The notes: a model not told the origin generated them from the letters alone. A DNA stretch of 64,000 bases from Bacteroidales bacterium (GCA_017464285.1 JAFUDT010000013.1:315175-379174), one strand, 5' to 3'; counted from the stretch's first letter, positions 18,045-26,763 are shown. Made by a program: numbers and translations.

Positions 18045-18974
18045 ATGGCGGGACGGAAATATGCGATTATCGGCACAGGAGGTATCGGCGGCTATTACGG
18101 CGGCCGACTGGCCCGTAGCGGGCAGGAGGTGCATTTCCTCCTGCGCAGCGACTATGAGGCTGTCAGAGAGGACGGCCTTCGGGTGGATTCCGTCGACGGT
18201 GATTTCCGGATCTTTCCGGCCAAGGCCTACAACGATACCCGGCAGATGCCCCGTTGCGATGTCATCTTGGTCTGCATGAAAACCACCGGCAACACGGCTC
18301 TGGCCACTATGCTTGCCCCCCTGTTGCACGAGAACAGCCTGGTGATACTGATCCAGAACGGACTGGACATGGAGCAGGAGCTTTCCGCGGCTCTGCCCGG
18401 TGCCATTCTGGCTGGGGCGACGGCTTTCATCTGCACTTTCAAGGTGGGCCCCGGCCACGTTCGTCACGCCGCCTACGGCGATTTGAGCCTGGCTCCCTTT
18501 CATCAGGCGGCCGAAATGCTGCTGCCGGCTGTCATGGACGACATGCGACAGGCAGGTATAACCGTCCGCTACGAACCGGACCTGCGTCTGCTGCGCTGGC
18601 AGAAACTGGTCTGGAACATCCCCTACAACGGCCTGACAGTGGTGCTTGATGCGACTACGGCCGAACTGACCTTCCAGCCTGACAGCCGCCGGCTGGTCAT
18701 CAGCCTGATGCGGGAAGTGACCGCTGCGGCTGCCTGCTGCGGTGCCGAGATAGCCGACAGCTTCATCGACAGGATGATTACCCTGACCGAAAAGATGACG
18801 CCCTACGCACCCAGCATGAAACTCGACTATGATGCCGGCCGGCCGATGGAAATACGCACTATGTACCTCAATCCTTTGCAGCAGGCCCGCCAGGCCGGCT
18901 TTGAAATGAAAAAGGTTCAGATGCTGGCCGACCTGCTCTCCTTCATGCAGGAGCGCCGTTTGAACTCGAAATGA
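18045..18974 (+). CDS. panE: 2-dehydropantoate 2-reductase family protein
   Basis: This family reduces ketopantoate to pantoate with NADPH in the pantothenate and CoA pathway. The 309 residues start with the Rossmann motif YAIIGTGGIGGYYGGRLA. The catalytic lysine region WQKLVWNIPYNGLTVVLDA lies near residue 190, and a C-terminal helical domain ends in a region with EIRTMYLNPLQQAR. ApbA/PanE paralogues are common and not all act on ketopantoate; no other pantothenate gene is near, so the symbol is a family-level call. The start at 18045 follows from the promoter; the ATG at 18024 would add seven residues. The stop overlaps the tatA start (ATGA). Confidence 0.8.
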   Translation: MAGRKYAIIGTGGIGGYYGGRLARSGQEVHFLLRSDYEAVREDGLRVDSVDGDFRIFPAKAYNDTRQMPRCDVILVCMKTTGNTALATMLAPLLHENSLVILIQNGLDMEQELSAALPGAILAGATAFICTFKVGPGHVRHAAYGDLSLAPFHQAAEMLLPAVMDDMRQAGITVRYEPDLRLLRWQKLVWNIPYNGLTVVLDATTAELTFQPDSRRLVISLMREVTAAAACCGAEIADSFIDRMITLTEKMTPYAPSMKLDYDAGRPMEIRTMYLNPLQQARQAGFEMKKVQMLADLLSFMQERRLNSK

Positions 18975-19213
18975 ATGTTGAACCAATAACTGTACAGAAC
19001 ATGTCACCTCTTTTTTTACTGTTGGGACTCGGTCTTCAGGAAATCATCGTCATTGCCCTGGTTATTCTGCTGTTTTTCGGTGCGGCCAAATTGCCGGAAC
19101 TGATGAAGGGACTGGGCAAGGGTATCAAGTCCTTCAAGCAGGAGCTGAATGCCCCTGATGAAAATAATAACACCGGGAAGGATTCTGACAAACCGGAAAA
19201 GCAAGCTGAGTAA
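18971..19213 (+). CDS. tatA: Sec-independent protein translocase subunit TatA
   Basis: TatA forms the pore of the twin-arginine export pathway for folded proteins. The protein has 80 residues: one transmembrane helix (about residues 19-36, EIIVIALVILLFFGA), the conserved hinge FFGAAKLPEL, an amphipathic helix MKGLGKGIKSFKQEL and a charged, disordered tail. The ATG at 18971 overlaps the panE stop; the ATG at 19001 would give a more usual, shorter N-terminus (70 residues). tatC follows 24 bp later and there is no separate tatB, as in many Bacteroidota. Confidence 0.92.
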   Translation: MNVEPITVQNMSPLFLLLGLGLQEIIVIALVILLFFGAAKLPELMKGLGKGIKSFKQELNAPDENNNTGKDSDKPEKQAE

Positions 19214-19237
19214 GCGTGGTTTGAATGCTTAAATTCC

Positions 19238-20062
19238 ATGTCGGAGCGTGCTGAAAAAATGTCTTTCTGGAGTCATCTGGATGAACTCCGGAAGGTATTG
19301 TTGAGAATATTGACGGCCATACTGGTTGCCGGAGTGGTAGCGTTTTGTTTCAAGGATATCCTGTTTTCGATACTTCTGGCCCCCCAGCGTTCCGATTTTG
19401 TGCTGTATCGCCTGCTGGACCGTCTGGGCCATGTCTGGCATGTCGATTCACTGGGTATGACGGATTTCCATGTCCAGCTGATCAGCACGCAGCTTACCTC
19501 GCAGTTCTTTATCCACATGTATGCCGCATTTGCGGCCGGAGCTGTCATAGTTTCTCCCTATATCCTTTTCGAACTCTTCCGTTTTGTCTCTCCGGCGCTG
19601 TATGTGGAGGAGAAGCATTATGCCTTCCCGGCACTGATATGGTCTTTTCTGCTTTTTTCCCTCGGCGTGCTGCTCAATTACTTCATCATCTTTCCCTTTT
19701 CTTTCCGCTTCCTGGCAACTTATCAGGTCAGTGCCGAGGTGCCCAACATGATTACCCTGTCGTCGTACATGGAAGCCTTGCTGATGATGTCGCTGCTGCT
19801 GGGACTGATGTTCGAGCTGCCGGTTCTTTGCTGGCTTTTTGCTCGCCTGGGTTTCCTGACCTCGTCCTTCATGCGCAATAAGCGCCGCTATGCCGTTGTC
19901 ATCATTCTCATCGCAGCAGCCGTCATCACGCCCACGGGCGATGCTTTCACCCTGGCTTTGGTTTCGCTGCCCGTGTGGGCCCTGTACGAAATCAGTATCC
20001 TGGTGGTGGCTGCCTCGCAGCGGAAGTCCCGGGCAAAGAAAAACACGCCGCCTGTGGAATAA
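19238..20062 (+). CDS. tatC: Sec-independent protein translocase subunit TatC
   Basis: TatC is the membrane receptor that recognises twin-arginine signal peptides. The 274 residues have six hydrophobic segments and the hallmark N-terminal MSFWSHLDELRKVLLRI, including the HLDELR recognition motif. The periplasmic loop with FRFVSPALYVEEK is also family-typical. The C-terminus is basic (QRKSRAKKN), consistent with a cytoplasmic end. It pairs with tatA 24 bp upstream as a minimal TatAC system. Confidence 0.95.
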   Translation: MSERAEKMSFWSHLDELRKVLLRILTAILVAGVVAFCFKDILFSILLAPQRSDFVLYRLLDRLGHVWHVDSLGMTDFHVQLISTQLTSQFFIHMYAAFAAGAVIVSPYILFELFRFVSPALYVEEKHYAFPALIWSFLLFSLGVLLNYFIIFPFSFRFLATYQVSAEVPNMITLSSYMEALLMMSLLLGLMFELPVLCWLFARLGFLTSSFMRNKRRYAVVIILIAAAVITPTGDAFTLALVSLPVWALYEISILVVAASQRKSRAKKNTPPVE

Positions 20063-20065
20063 AAC

Positions 20066-20095
20066 TTGGCGTAATAGAAAAACTTCGTATATTTG
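20066..20095 (+). promoter_or_regulatory. Canonical promoter of rpiB
   Basis: TTG at 20066-20068, a 19-bp spacer, then TATATTTG at 20088-20095. It overlaps the end of the intergenic space after tatC and rules out an ATG at 20093 as start. Confidence 0.8.
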
Positions 20096-20122
20096 TGCTT
20101 TCTAACCAACACGTTTTTAGAT

Positions 20123-20575
20123 ATGAATCAAGATGACTCCGTCCCCTTGGCGATATGCAGCGACCACGCGGGTTATGAGCTGAAGGAGGCTGTCTGTGAC
20201 TGGCTCACGGAAAAAAACATCCCCTTCATCAATTTTGGAACCTATTCTCCTGATAGTTGTGACTATGCCGATTTTGCCCATCCCCTGGCAGATTCCGTGG
20301 AAGAAGGCGAGTGCCGTTGCGGCATCGCGATCTGCGGCAGCGGTGAGGGTGTCTCGATGACAGTCAACAAACATCAGCAAATCCGCGGGGCGCTTTGCTG
20401 GAAAGAAGACATTGCACGCCTGGCCCGTCAGCACAATGATGCCAATGTATGCTGTCTGCCGGCCAGATTCATATCCAGGGAAACTGCCTTCAGGATCATC
20501 GAAATATTCCTTGAAACAGAGTTTGAGGGTGGTCGTCACCAGACCCGCATAGAGAAAATTCCGCTCACAGACTAA
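20123..20575 (+). CDS. rpiB: Ribose-5-phosphate isomerase B
   Basis: It interconverts ribose 5-phosphate and ribulose 5-phosphate in the cytosol. The 150 residues have the usual length. Family motifs are ICSDHAGYELKEAV, the active-site Cys region CGIAICGSGEGVSMTVNK and ARQHNDANVCCLPARF. The start at 20123 lies 27 bp after the -7 box; an upstream ATG falls inside that box. The last 11 bp overlap the end of the convergent PLP-protein gene. Confidence 0.93.
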   Translation: MNQDDSVPLAICSDHAGYELKEAVCDWLTEKNIPFINFGTYSPDSCDYADFAHPLADSVEEGECRCGIAICGSGEGVSMTVNKHQQIRGALCWKEDIARLARQHNDANVCCLPARFISRETAFRIIEIFLETEFEGGRHQTRIEKIPLTD

Positions 20576-21239
20576 CCGGCCGGCTGCCGAAAACGGCCGT
20601 ACCTATGCGCACCATCGTGCTGCCGCACTGAATGGCCAGCGGATAATCGTCGGACATGCCCATGGACAGTTCGCAGAAGTCTTCCTCTGCTGCGAACCAT
20701 CTTTCTTTTGCCCTGTCGAAGCACTCTCTGAGCTGGCGGAATTCCCCGAGGACCTGAGACTGGTCATCGGTAAAGGTGGCCATTCCCATCATGCCGCAGA
20801 TACGGATATGCCTGAGTTGTTGCCAGCGGCCTGAGGCCAGGTATTCGAGTGCCTCTTCGGGGTTGAAACCGAATTTGGAGACCTCGCTGGCGATATGCAG
20901 CTGCAACAGGCAGGGGATGACGCGTCCGGCCTTTTCCGCCGCCCGGTCGATGTCTTCGAGCAGCTCCGGTGTGTCGACCGAGTGGATCATGGCGACAAAA
21001 GGAGCTATGTACTTGATTTTATTGCGCTGGAGATGGCCGATGAAATGCCATTGTATGTCTTCGGGAAGCTGTCCGTGCTTGTCTCTCATTTCCAGGGCAC
21101 GGTTTTCGCCGAAGATCCGCTGTCCGGCATCGTAGGCTTCCTGCAGCTTATCGACGGGCTGGAATTTGGAGACGGCGACCAGCCGGACTTGTGGCGGTAG
21201 TACCGACTTGATTTGCTGTATGTTGGAAGAAACGGACAT
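20565..21239 (-). CDS. YggS-family pyridoxal phosphate homeostasis protein
   Basis: This family (PLPBP/COG0325) binds PLP and buffers the cofactor and amino-acid pools; it has no firm catalytic activity. The 224 residues include the PLP-binding Lys25 in RLVAVSKFQPV, then RIFGENRALEM, WHFIGHLQRNKIKY, and the phosphate-binding C-terminal region CELSMGMSDDYPLAIQCGS with MVRIGTAVFG. The start at 21239 was chosen because the longer frame to 21284 runs through the promoter. Its stop codon lies inside the end of rpiB, an 11-bp tail-to-tail overlap. Confidence 0.93.
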   Translation of the reverse strand: MSVSSNIQQIKSVLPPQVRLVAVSKFQPVDKLQEAYDAGQRIFGENRALEMRDKHGQLPEDIQWHFIGHLQRNKIKYIAPFVAMIHSVDTPELLEDIDRAAEKAGRVIPCLLQLHIASEVSKFGFNPEEALEYLASGRWQQLRHIRICGMMGMATFTDDQSQVLGEFRQLRECFDRAKERWFAAEEDFCELSMGMSDDYPLAIQCGSTMVRIGTAVFGSRPVSL

Positions 21240-21262
21240 AGTCAAGGCGAGTAATGACACAG

Positions 21263-21295
21263 CAAAGTTACTGCTTTTTTTCAAGCGCTGTTCAA
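21263..21295 (-). promoter_or_regulatory. Promoter of the YggS-family gene
   Basis: On the - strand, TAACTTTG (21263-21270) matches the -7 consensus exactly, and a TTG (21293-21295) lies 22 bp upstream. The ATG at 21239 is 23 bp downstream. Confidence 0.65.
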
Positions 21296-21374
21296 AATCC
21301 GGTTTTTTCTTCGTAACTTGCCGCAGATAAACGGCGGTAGTCTCCCTACATAGTTAAATCAACTTAATGCTGTT

Positions 21375-21382
21375 TACTTTCG
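21375..21382 (+). promoter_or_regulatory. Candidate -7 box of the Tyr-rich exported protein
   Basis: TACTTTCG is one base from the consensus, the same C-for-T variant seen upstream of bamD and pgk in this window. It lies 60 bp before the ATG at 21443; no TTG is found at the standard distance. Confidence 0.4.
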
Positions 21383-21442
21383 CCCTTTTGACGCATCTTA
21401 TAAGTAGAAATTGAAACCAAGAACCTTTTAAAAGTGAGCCTT

Positions 21443-22975
21443 ATGAAAACCAGGATTTTGACACTGACAGTTTTGTTGACAGGCTTGTTCGGGCCTGGTC
21501 TGGTCATTGCACAGTCTTACGAAGACGATCTTTACTATCATCCCAAGTATACCCAAAAGCAGGATAAGGCAGCCACTACCGCCGCAACCGAGGTTCAGGC
21601 TGCCGAAGAACAGGTGGTCTACACTATCTCGACACGCAATGTGGACGAGTACAACCGCCGTCCCTCGGCCTTGGCTGCCGCCACCGTCCAGGATCCGGAG
21701 CTTAAGTCGGATTCCGTCCTGATCAGTGCCGAGGAGTACCAAGCCTATCAGGAGTATCAGTACAGCGAGCGCATCCGCCGTTTCTACGACAAGGACTTCA
21801 CCACCCATGTCACGGAAGACGGTTATCTGAATGTGGTAGTGGAAGACGGCGGTCAGCTGAACATCTACTATGATAACGATGAGCCGGACTACTATTACTA
21901 TAGCGGCTGGGCCAGCCCCTGGTATTACGATTACTACTATCGTCCCTATTACTCGTGGTATTACAGCCCCTACAGCTACCGGCACCATTGGTACCGCTAT
22001 CACGACTGGTACTATTGGGGTACTTACGACCCCTGGTACTATAGCTGGTATAATCCCTGGTACCACGAGGTATATTACTATCCCCGTCACTATTACGGCT
22101 ATCACCGTCATCACCACCATGGTCCCTTCGACCTCTGGGGACACCCCTCGTACTATGCCATGAACGAGAGAAGGCCGCATCCGGACCGCAATGCAGTACG
22201 GCCCGCCGGCCCCCTGACCCGCGTGGCTTCCACGGCCAGCCCCAGAACGCGTTCGGCTGTCTATAATGAGGTGGAACTGCCTCGTCTGGCATCTGCCACG
22301 ACCAGCGGCAGGGCGACGCTTACGTCCTCCGGTGCTCAGGTGGCTACGGGCAGCAGGGCAACTACGGACAGCAGATCGGCTGCCGGTCTGCGCACGGCCG
22401 CATCGACATCCGTCCGCCAGACCACTTCGACGGCTTCCCGCCAGACGACAGGACGGGTCTCGACCGGCAGCAGTACGGGCAGACGTTCCGCCACTTCCAA
22501 CCTCTCCACAGGCCGCAGCTCCTCTTCGAGCAGCAGCACAGCTACGGGCCGCAGCTCGGTCAGCACCGGCACCTCCGCGGGCCGTAGCTCCTCCAGTGTC
22601 AGCACGGGCCGGAGCTCCTCCAGTGTCAGCACAGGCCGGAGCACTTCGTCCGGCAGCCGTTCCACGACGGTGACTTCTCCGAGTTCGAGTTCGTCCCGTT
22701 CGGCCACGGCAAGCAGCCGTGCCAACACGGGGACCAGCGTACGCTCTTCCTCTTCTTCTTCTTCGAGCTCCTCTTCATCGGTCAGGTCGTCAGGCTCTTC
22801 CAGCTCTTCTTCGAGCAGTCGTGCCAGCACTTCCTCCTCCAGCTATTCGGGCAGTTCCTCGAGCTACTCGAGTTCTTCGGGACGTTCTTCCGGCAGTAGC
22901 TATTCCGGTTCATCGGGCAGTTCCGGCGGACGCTCGTCTTCCGGGTCTTCCGGGTCTTCCAGCGGCCGTCGCTGA
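21443..22975 (+). CDS. Unrecognised exported protein: Tyr/Trp/His-rich core and Ser-rich tail
   Basis: I do not recognise a characterised family. The 510 residues begin with a clear signal peptide (MKTRILTLTVLLTGLFG to AQS). A mixed-charge region to about residue 145 follows. Residues about 146-240 are extraordinarily rich in Tyr, Trp and His, with runs such as DYYYYSGWASPWYYDYYYR and HRHHHHGPF. From about residue 285 to the end it is almost only Ser, Thr, Gly, Arg and Ala, including the nine-residue unit GRSSSSVST repeated in tandem near nt 22580-22640. The tail predicts a disordered, extracytoplasmic segment. A FadL-type porin gene follows 41 bp later, so the two are probably cotranscribed. 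A GTG at 21434 is in frame, but the ATG at 21443 fits the signal peptide better. Confidence 0.8.
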   Translation: MKTRILTLTVLLTGLFGPGLVIAQSYEDDLYYHPKYTQKQDKAATTAATEVQAAEEQVVYTISTRNVDEYNRRPSALAAATVQDPELKSDSVLISAEEYQAYQEYQYSERIRRFYDKDFTTHVTEDGYLNVVVEDGGQLNIYYDNDEPDYYYYSGWASPWYYDYYYRPYYSWYYSPYSYRHHWYRYHDWYYWGTYDPWYYSWYNPWYHEVYYYPRHYYGYHRHHHHGPFDLWGHPSYYAMNERRPHPDRNAVRPAGPLTRVASTASPRTRSAVYNEVELPRLASATTSGRATLTSSGAQVATGSRATTDSRSAAGLRTAASTSVRQTTSTASRQTTGRVSTGSSTGRRSATSNLSTGRSSSSSSSTATGRSSVSTGTSAGRSSSSVSTGRSSSSVSTGRSTSSGSRSTTVTSPSSSSSRSATASSRANTGTSVRSSSSSSSSSSSSVRSSGSSSSSSSSRASTSSSSYSGSSSSYSSSSGRSSGSSYSGSSGSSGGRSSSGSSGSSSGRR

Positions 22976-23016
22976 TATCGGCCTGGCCTAAGTGTAATAA
23001 TGTAACATACCAGATA

Positions 23017-24501
23017 ATGAAAAGATTGTATATCTTACTCGCAGTCGTTCTCCTGGGGCTGAATCTGCAGGCCCAGGAGTCCTTCGACTTGCTGAAGTAT
23101 TCCAACATGGAGCCCTACGGAACGGCTCGTGCCATGGGTATGGCCAATGCTTTCGGTGCTTTGGGCGGCGACGTGAGCTCGTTGAACATCAATCCGGCCG
23201 GACTGGGTATCTACCGTTCAGGAGAACTTACCTATACCCATGCTCTGAGTACGGTCGGTGTTTCTTCGGATTTCCGTGAGACAGGGGGCTCCCTCTCCGA
23301 CAGGAAAACCCGTACGGTGCCCGCCAATTTCGGCTTTGTCACAGCCTACCGTACCGAGGACGAAGAGAGTTTTGCCAACTTCAATTTCGCGGTTACCTAC
23401 AACCGTCTGAAGAACTTTAGCCGCCATACGGCCGTCCGTGGATTCAACCGGCCGGTCTCCCTGCTCGACAATCTGGTGCAGGGCAGCGGTCTGGAAGACT
23501 TCATGTACCAGGCCTTCATGCTGGATGATAACTATAATCCCATCCTGACTGCCGAAGAGGTGGTCGACAACGAGCAGTACATGGTGGAATCCGGCCGTTC
23601 GGATGTCTGGGATTTCGGCTTCGGTTTCAACTACGGCTATTTCCTGTATTTTGGCGTGGCTGTAGGAATCCAGTCCATCAACTATCAGCTGGACACTTAC
23701 TATCAGGAATTCTTCGAGCTGGGAGGCGATTTCCGTCTGACCAATGAACTGCAGACCACGGGCAATGCCGTGAATGCCAAATTCGGTGTCATACTTCGTC
23801 CGACGGCACCGTTGCGCCTGGGACTGGCTGTGCATACCCCCACTTATTACAGTCTTGTCGATGTGTCAAGAACCACTCTTTCAGCATCGGGTATCGTTTA
23901 CGACGGTGTAACGCACAATACCGTCCAAAAGACTGGCAACGGCTTCTTTTCCTCCTATGCCTATCATCTGAAGACTCCGACACGACTGGTTTACAGTGCA
24001 GCCTGGCAGCTTGGCCGTAAGGGCTTCATCAGCGCCGACCTGGATCATATTTTCTATTCCGCCATGCAGGAAAAGGATGCCTACGGCTATCTTTACAGCG
24101 ATGTGTCGGCTGATGTGAAGAGTAATTTCCGGGATGTCCTCAATCTGCACCTGGGCATGGAGTGGCGTTTCTCGGATGTGGTCAGCGGTCGCTGCGGCTT
24201 TGCCCGTTATATGTCGCCGGTCAGAGAGGAGGTCGAGACAGATGACAACCACTATGTGACGACACCGACCTATACGCCCCAGTACAGTGTGGACCGCGGT
24301 GCCAGTGTGCTGACGGGAGGTCTGGGGCTGCATTTTGACGGTTGGTATTTGGATTTTGCCGCCACCTACAGCATGCGCGATGAACATTTCCATCCTTTCT
24401 ACAATGCCCGTACCGACACCTATGGCAACAGGTTCACCAACTATGCCAAGCTCGATGTCAACACGCTGAACATCGCCGCTACGCTCGGTTTCAGATTTTA
24501 G
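23017..24501 (+). CDS. OmpP1/FadL/TodX-type outer-membrane porin
   Basis: The protein has 494 residues with a signal peptide (MKRLYILLAVVLLGLNLQAQ). The N-terminus has the motif of this family: ARAMGMANAFGALGGDVSS followed by NINPAGLGIYRSGE, the NPAG signature of the FadL hatch. The rest consists of amphipathic beta strands and it ends in Phe (LGFRF), as expected for BAM substrates. FadL proteins move hydrophobic compounds across the outer membrane, and no substrate is shown here. It is linked to the Tyr-rich exported protein upstream. Its stop codon overlaps the stop of convergent uvrB by four bases. Confidence 0.85.
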   Translation: MKRLYILLAVVLLGLNLQAQESFDLLKYSNMEPYGTARAMGMANAFGALGGDVSSLNINPAGLGIYRSGELTYTHALSTVGVSSDFRETGGSLSDRKTRTVPANFGFVTAYRTEDEESFANFNFAVTYNRLKNFSRHTAVRGFNRPVSLLDNLVQGSGLEDFMYQAFMLDDNYNPILTAEEVVDNEQYMVESGRSDVWDFGFGFNYGYFLYFGVAVGIQSINYQLDTYYQEFFELGGDFRLTNELQTTGNAVNAKFGVILRPTAPLRLGLAVHTPTYYSLVDVSRTTLSASGIVYDGVTHNTVQKTGNGFFSSYAYHLKTPTRLVYSAAWQLGRKGFISADLDHIFYSAMQEKDAYGYLYSDVSADVKSNFRDVLNLHLGMEWRFSDVVSGRCGFARYMSPVREEVETDDNHYVTTPTYTPQYSVDRGASVLTGGLGLHFDGWYLDFAATYSMRDEHFHPFYNARTDTYGNRFTNYAKLDVNTLNIAATLGFRF

Positions 24502-26504
24502 AGAGTTTTGAGTTTGTCCTCGAGCCTGAACAGCTCGTCGCGATATTGCGCAGCCTCCAGAAAGTCCATCTTTTTGGAGGCTTCGTACATTTTCCGTTTG
24601 GTGGCTGCGATGAGTTTTTCCACGTCCTGACGGTCCATGTAGGCAATGACCGGGTCGGCGGCCAGCTGCGGTCTGTCAGGTTCGATATAGGCCTTGGTCT
24701 CAGCGGTTGCCACCGTGCGGGTCAGGGTGTTGCGGGAGTTTTTGTCGATGGGACGCGGCACGATATGATGTGCCTCGTTATAGGCTATCTGTATGCTGCG
24801 CCGGCGGTTGGTCTCGTCGATAGTCAGCTTCATGCTTTCGGTCATGATGTCGGCATAGAAAATGACCATGCCGTTCACGTTGCGGGCTGCCCGGCCTGCC
24901 GTCTGGGTAAGGGAACGCCGGTTGCGCAGGAAGCCTTCTTTGTCGGCATCCAGGATGGCCACCAGGGAGACTTCGGGCAGGTCCAGTCCTTCACGCAGCA
25001 GGTTGACTCCGACCAGTACGTCGAAGAGTCCGGCACGCAGGTTCTCCATGATCTCCACACGCTCCAAGGTGTCGACGTCGGAATGGATGTATTCGCAACG
25101 TACACCGTGATTCTTGAAATATGACGACAGTTCTTCGGCCATGCGCTTGGTCAGGGTGGTCACCAGTATGCGTTCATCGCGCTCGCTGCGGATGCGTATC
25201 TCTTCCATCAGATCGTCCACCTGTGTCTTGCTGGGTCGTACTTCGATGGGGGGATCCAGCAGGCCGGTGGGGCGGATGAGCTGTTCGACGATGACACCGC
25301 CGGATTTCTCCAGCTCATAATCGGCCGGGGTGGCGCTGACATAGATGGTCTGGTGGGTCAGCTGCTCGAACTCGTCAAAGGTCAGCGGACGGTTGTCCAA
25401 AGCGGCAGGCAGCCGGAACCCGTACTCGACCAGATTGATTTTGCGGGCGTGGTCACCTCCCCACATGGCATGTATCTGGGGTACGGTGACATGACTTTCG
25501 TCGATGACCAGCAGGAAATCCTTGGGAAAGAAGTCCAGCAGGCAGTAGGGACGGGTGCCGGCCGCACGGCCGTCGAAGTAGCGGGAATAGTTTTCTATGC
25601 CCGAGCAATGGCCCAGCTCGCGGATCATTTCCAGGTCGTAGCTGACACGCTCTTCCAGACGCTTGGCCTCCAGATTCTTGTCGATGGAACGGAAAAAATC
25701 CACTTGTCTGACCAGGTCGTCCTGTATGTCGCGGATGGCCTGCTGAACGCGCTCCTTGCTGGTGACAAACAGATTGGCCGGATAGATGTCGTAGCTTTTC
25801 AGTTGGCAGAGCCGGTGGGCGCTGACCGGGTCTATTTCCTCGATGGCATCGATTTCATCGCCCCAGAAGACCACTCTTAGCGCGATGTCCGAGTAGGCGA
25901 GGAATATATCGACGGTATCCCCCTTGACCCGGAAACTGCCTCGTACGAAACTCAGGTCGTTGCGGGAGTAGAGGCTGTCCACCAGCTGACGGAGAAAGAC
26001 GTTGCGGCTTATTTTCTGTCCGGTACGGATGTGGATCGTGTTGTTGCTGAAGTCCACGGGACTGCCCATGCCGAACAGACAGGACACCGAGGAGACCACC
26101 AGCACGTCGCGGCGTCCTGAAAGCAGGGCAGAGGTGGCCGACAGCCTGAGCTTCTCGATCTCTTCATTGATGGAGAGGTCTTTCTCGATGTAGGTGTTGG
26201 TGGTGGGGATATAGGCTTCTGGCTGATAGTAGTCGTAGTAAGATACGAAGTACTCGACGGCATTGTCGGGGAAAAAGGCCTTGAACTCGTTGTAGAGCTG
26301 GGCGGCCAGGGTCTTGTTGTGGCTCAGCACCAGGGTGGGGCGCTGTATGCGTTCGACGACGTTGGCGATGGTGAAGGTCTTGCCCGAGCCGGTCACGCCG
26401 AGCAGGGTCTGGGCTTCCAGACCCTGATTGACTCCGTCGACCAGGGATTGTATGGCTTGGGGTTGGTCGCCGGTGGGTTGGTATTTGGAGGTCAGCTTGA
26501 ACAT
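24498..26504 (-). CDS. uvrB: Excinuclease ABC subunit B
   Basis: UvrB is the damage-verifying helicase of nucleotide excision repair. The protein has 668 residues. Walker A is GVTGSGKTFTIANV, the beta-hairpin region contains YYDYYQPEAYIP, Walker B is LLVIDESHVTVPQ, motif VI contains TQTAGRAARN, and the C-terminal UVR domain (KRKMYEASKKMDFLEAAQYR) recruits UvrC. The ATG at 26504 has only five bases between it and a perfect -7 box, so the transcript may be nearly leaderless. Its 3' end overlaps the FadL-type gene by four bases, tail to tail. Confidence 0.97.
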   Translation of the reverse strand: MFKLTSKYQPTGDQPQAIQSLVDGVNQGLEAQTLLGVTGSGKTFTIANVVERIQRPTLVLSHNKTLAAQLYNEFKAFFPDNAVEYFVSYYDYYQPEAYIPTTNTYIEKDLSINEEIEKLRLSATSALLSGRRDVLVVSSVSCLFGMGSPVDFSNNTIHIRTGQKISRNVFLRQLVDSLYSRNDLSFVRGSFRVKGDTVDIFLAYSDIALRVVFWGDEIDAIEEIDPVSAHRLCQLKSYDIYPANLFVTSKERVQQAIRDIQDDLVRQVDFFRSIDKNLEAKRLEERVSYDLEMIRELGHCSGIENYSRYFDGRAAGTRPYCLLDFFPKDFLLVIDESHVTVPQIHAMWGGDHARKINLVEYGFRLPAALDNRPLTFDEFEQLTHQTIYVSATPADYELEKSGGVIVEQLIRPTGLLDPPIEVRPSKTQVDDLMEEIRIRSERDERILVTTLTKRMAEELSSYFKNHGVRCEYIHSDVDTLERVEIMENLRAGLFDVLVGVNLLREGLDLPEVSLVAILDADKEGFLRNRRSLTQTAGRAARNVNGMVIFYADIMTESMKLTIDETNRRRSIQIAYNEAHHIVPRPIDKNSRNTLTRTVATAETKAYIEPDRPQLAADPVIAYMDRQDVEKLIAATKRKMYEASKKMDFLEAAQYRDELFRLEDKLKTL

Positions 26505-26509
26505 GGGGG

Positions 26510-26517
26510 CAAAGATA
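26510..26517 (-). promoter_or_regulatory. -7 box of uvrB, five bases from the start codon
   Basis: On the - strand TATCTTTG is followed by CCCCC and then the ATG. No TTG lies 17-23 bp upstream. If used, transcription starts at or next to the start codon. Confidence 0.65.
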
Positions 26518-26610
26518 CTAAAATATCAGTTGCCTTTGGCCGCTGAAGTCCGAGCTCTGCCGCTCGGCGCAGAAAAAGAGCCTCGTAGTCGGTACATCAG
26601 CCTTCGGCTG

Positions 26611-26763
26611 TGCCCCGCCTTCCGTCTCCAGCCTTCGTGCCAGTGCATCGGCCGCAGGCAGTGCTCCGCCTTCCGTCTCCGGCCTTCGCGTCAGCGCATC
26701 GGCCGCAGGCAGTGCTCCGCCTTCCGTCTCCGGCCTTCGCGTCAGCGCATCTGCCGCAGGCAG
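26611..26763. repeat. 51-bp tandem repeat, three copies
   Basis: Copies are 26611-26661, 26662-26712 and 26713-26763. The second and third differ at one base; the first differs at a handful. 51 is a multiple of three, so a frame can stay open through the array; on the - strand the unit reads LPAADALTRRPETEGGA. Partial sequence similarity extends a little upstream. Confidence 0.95.
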
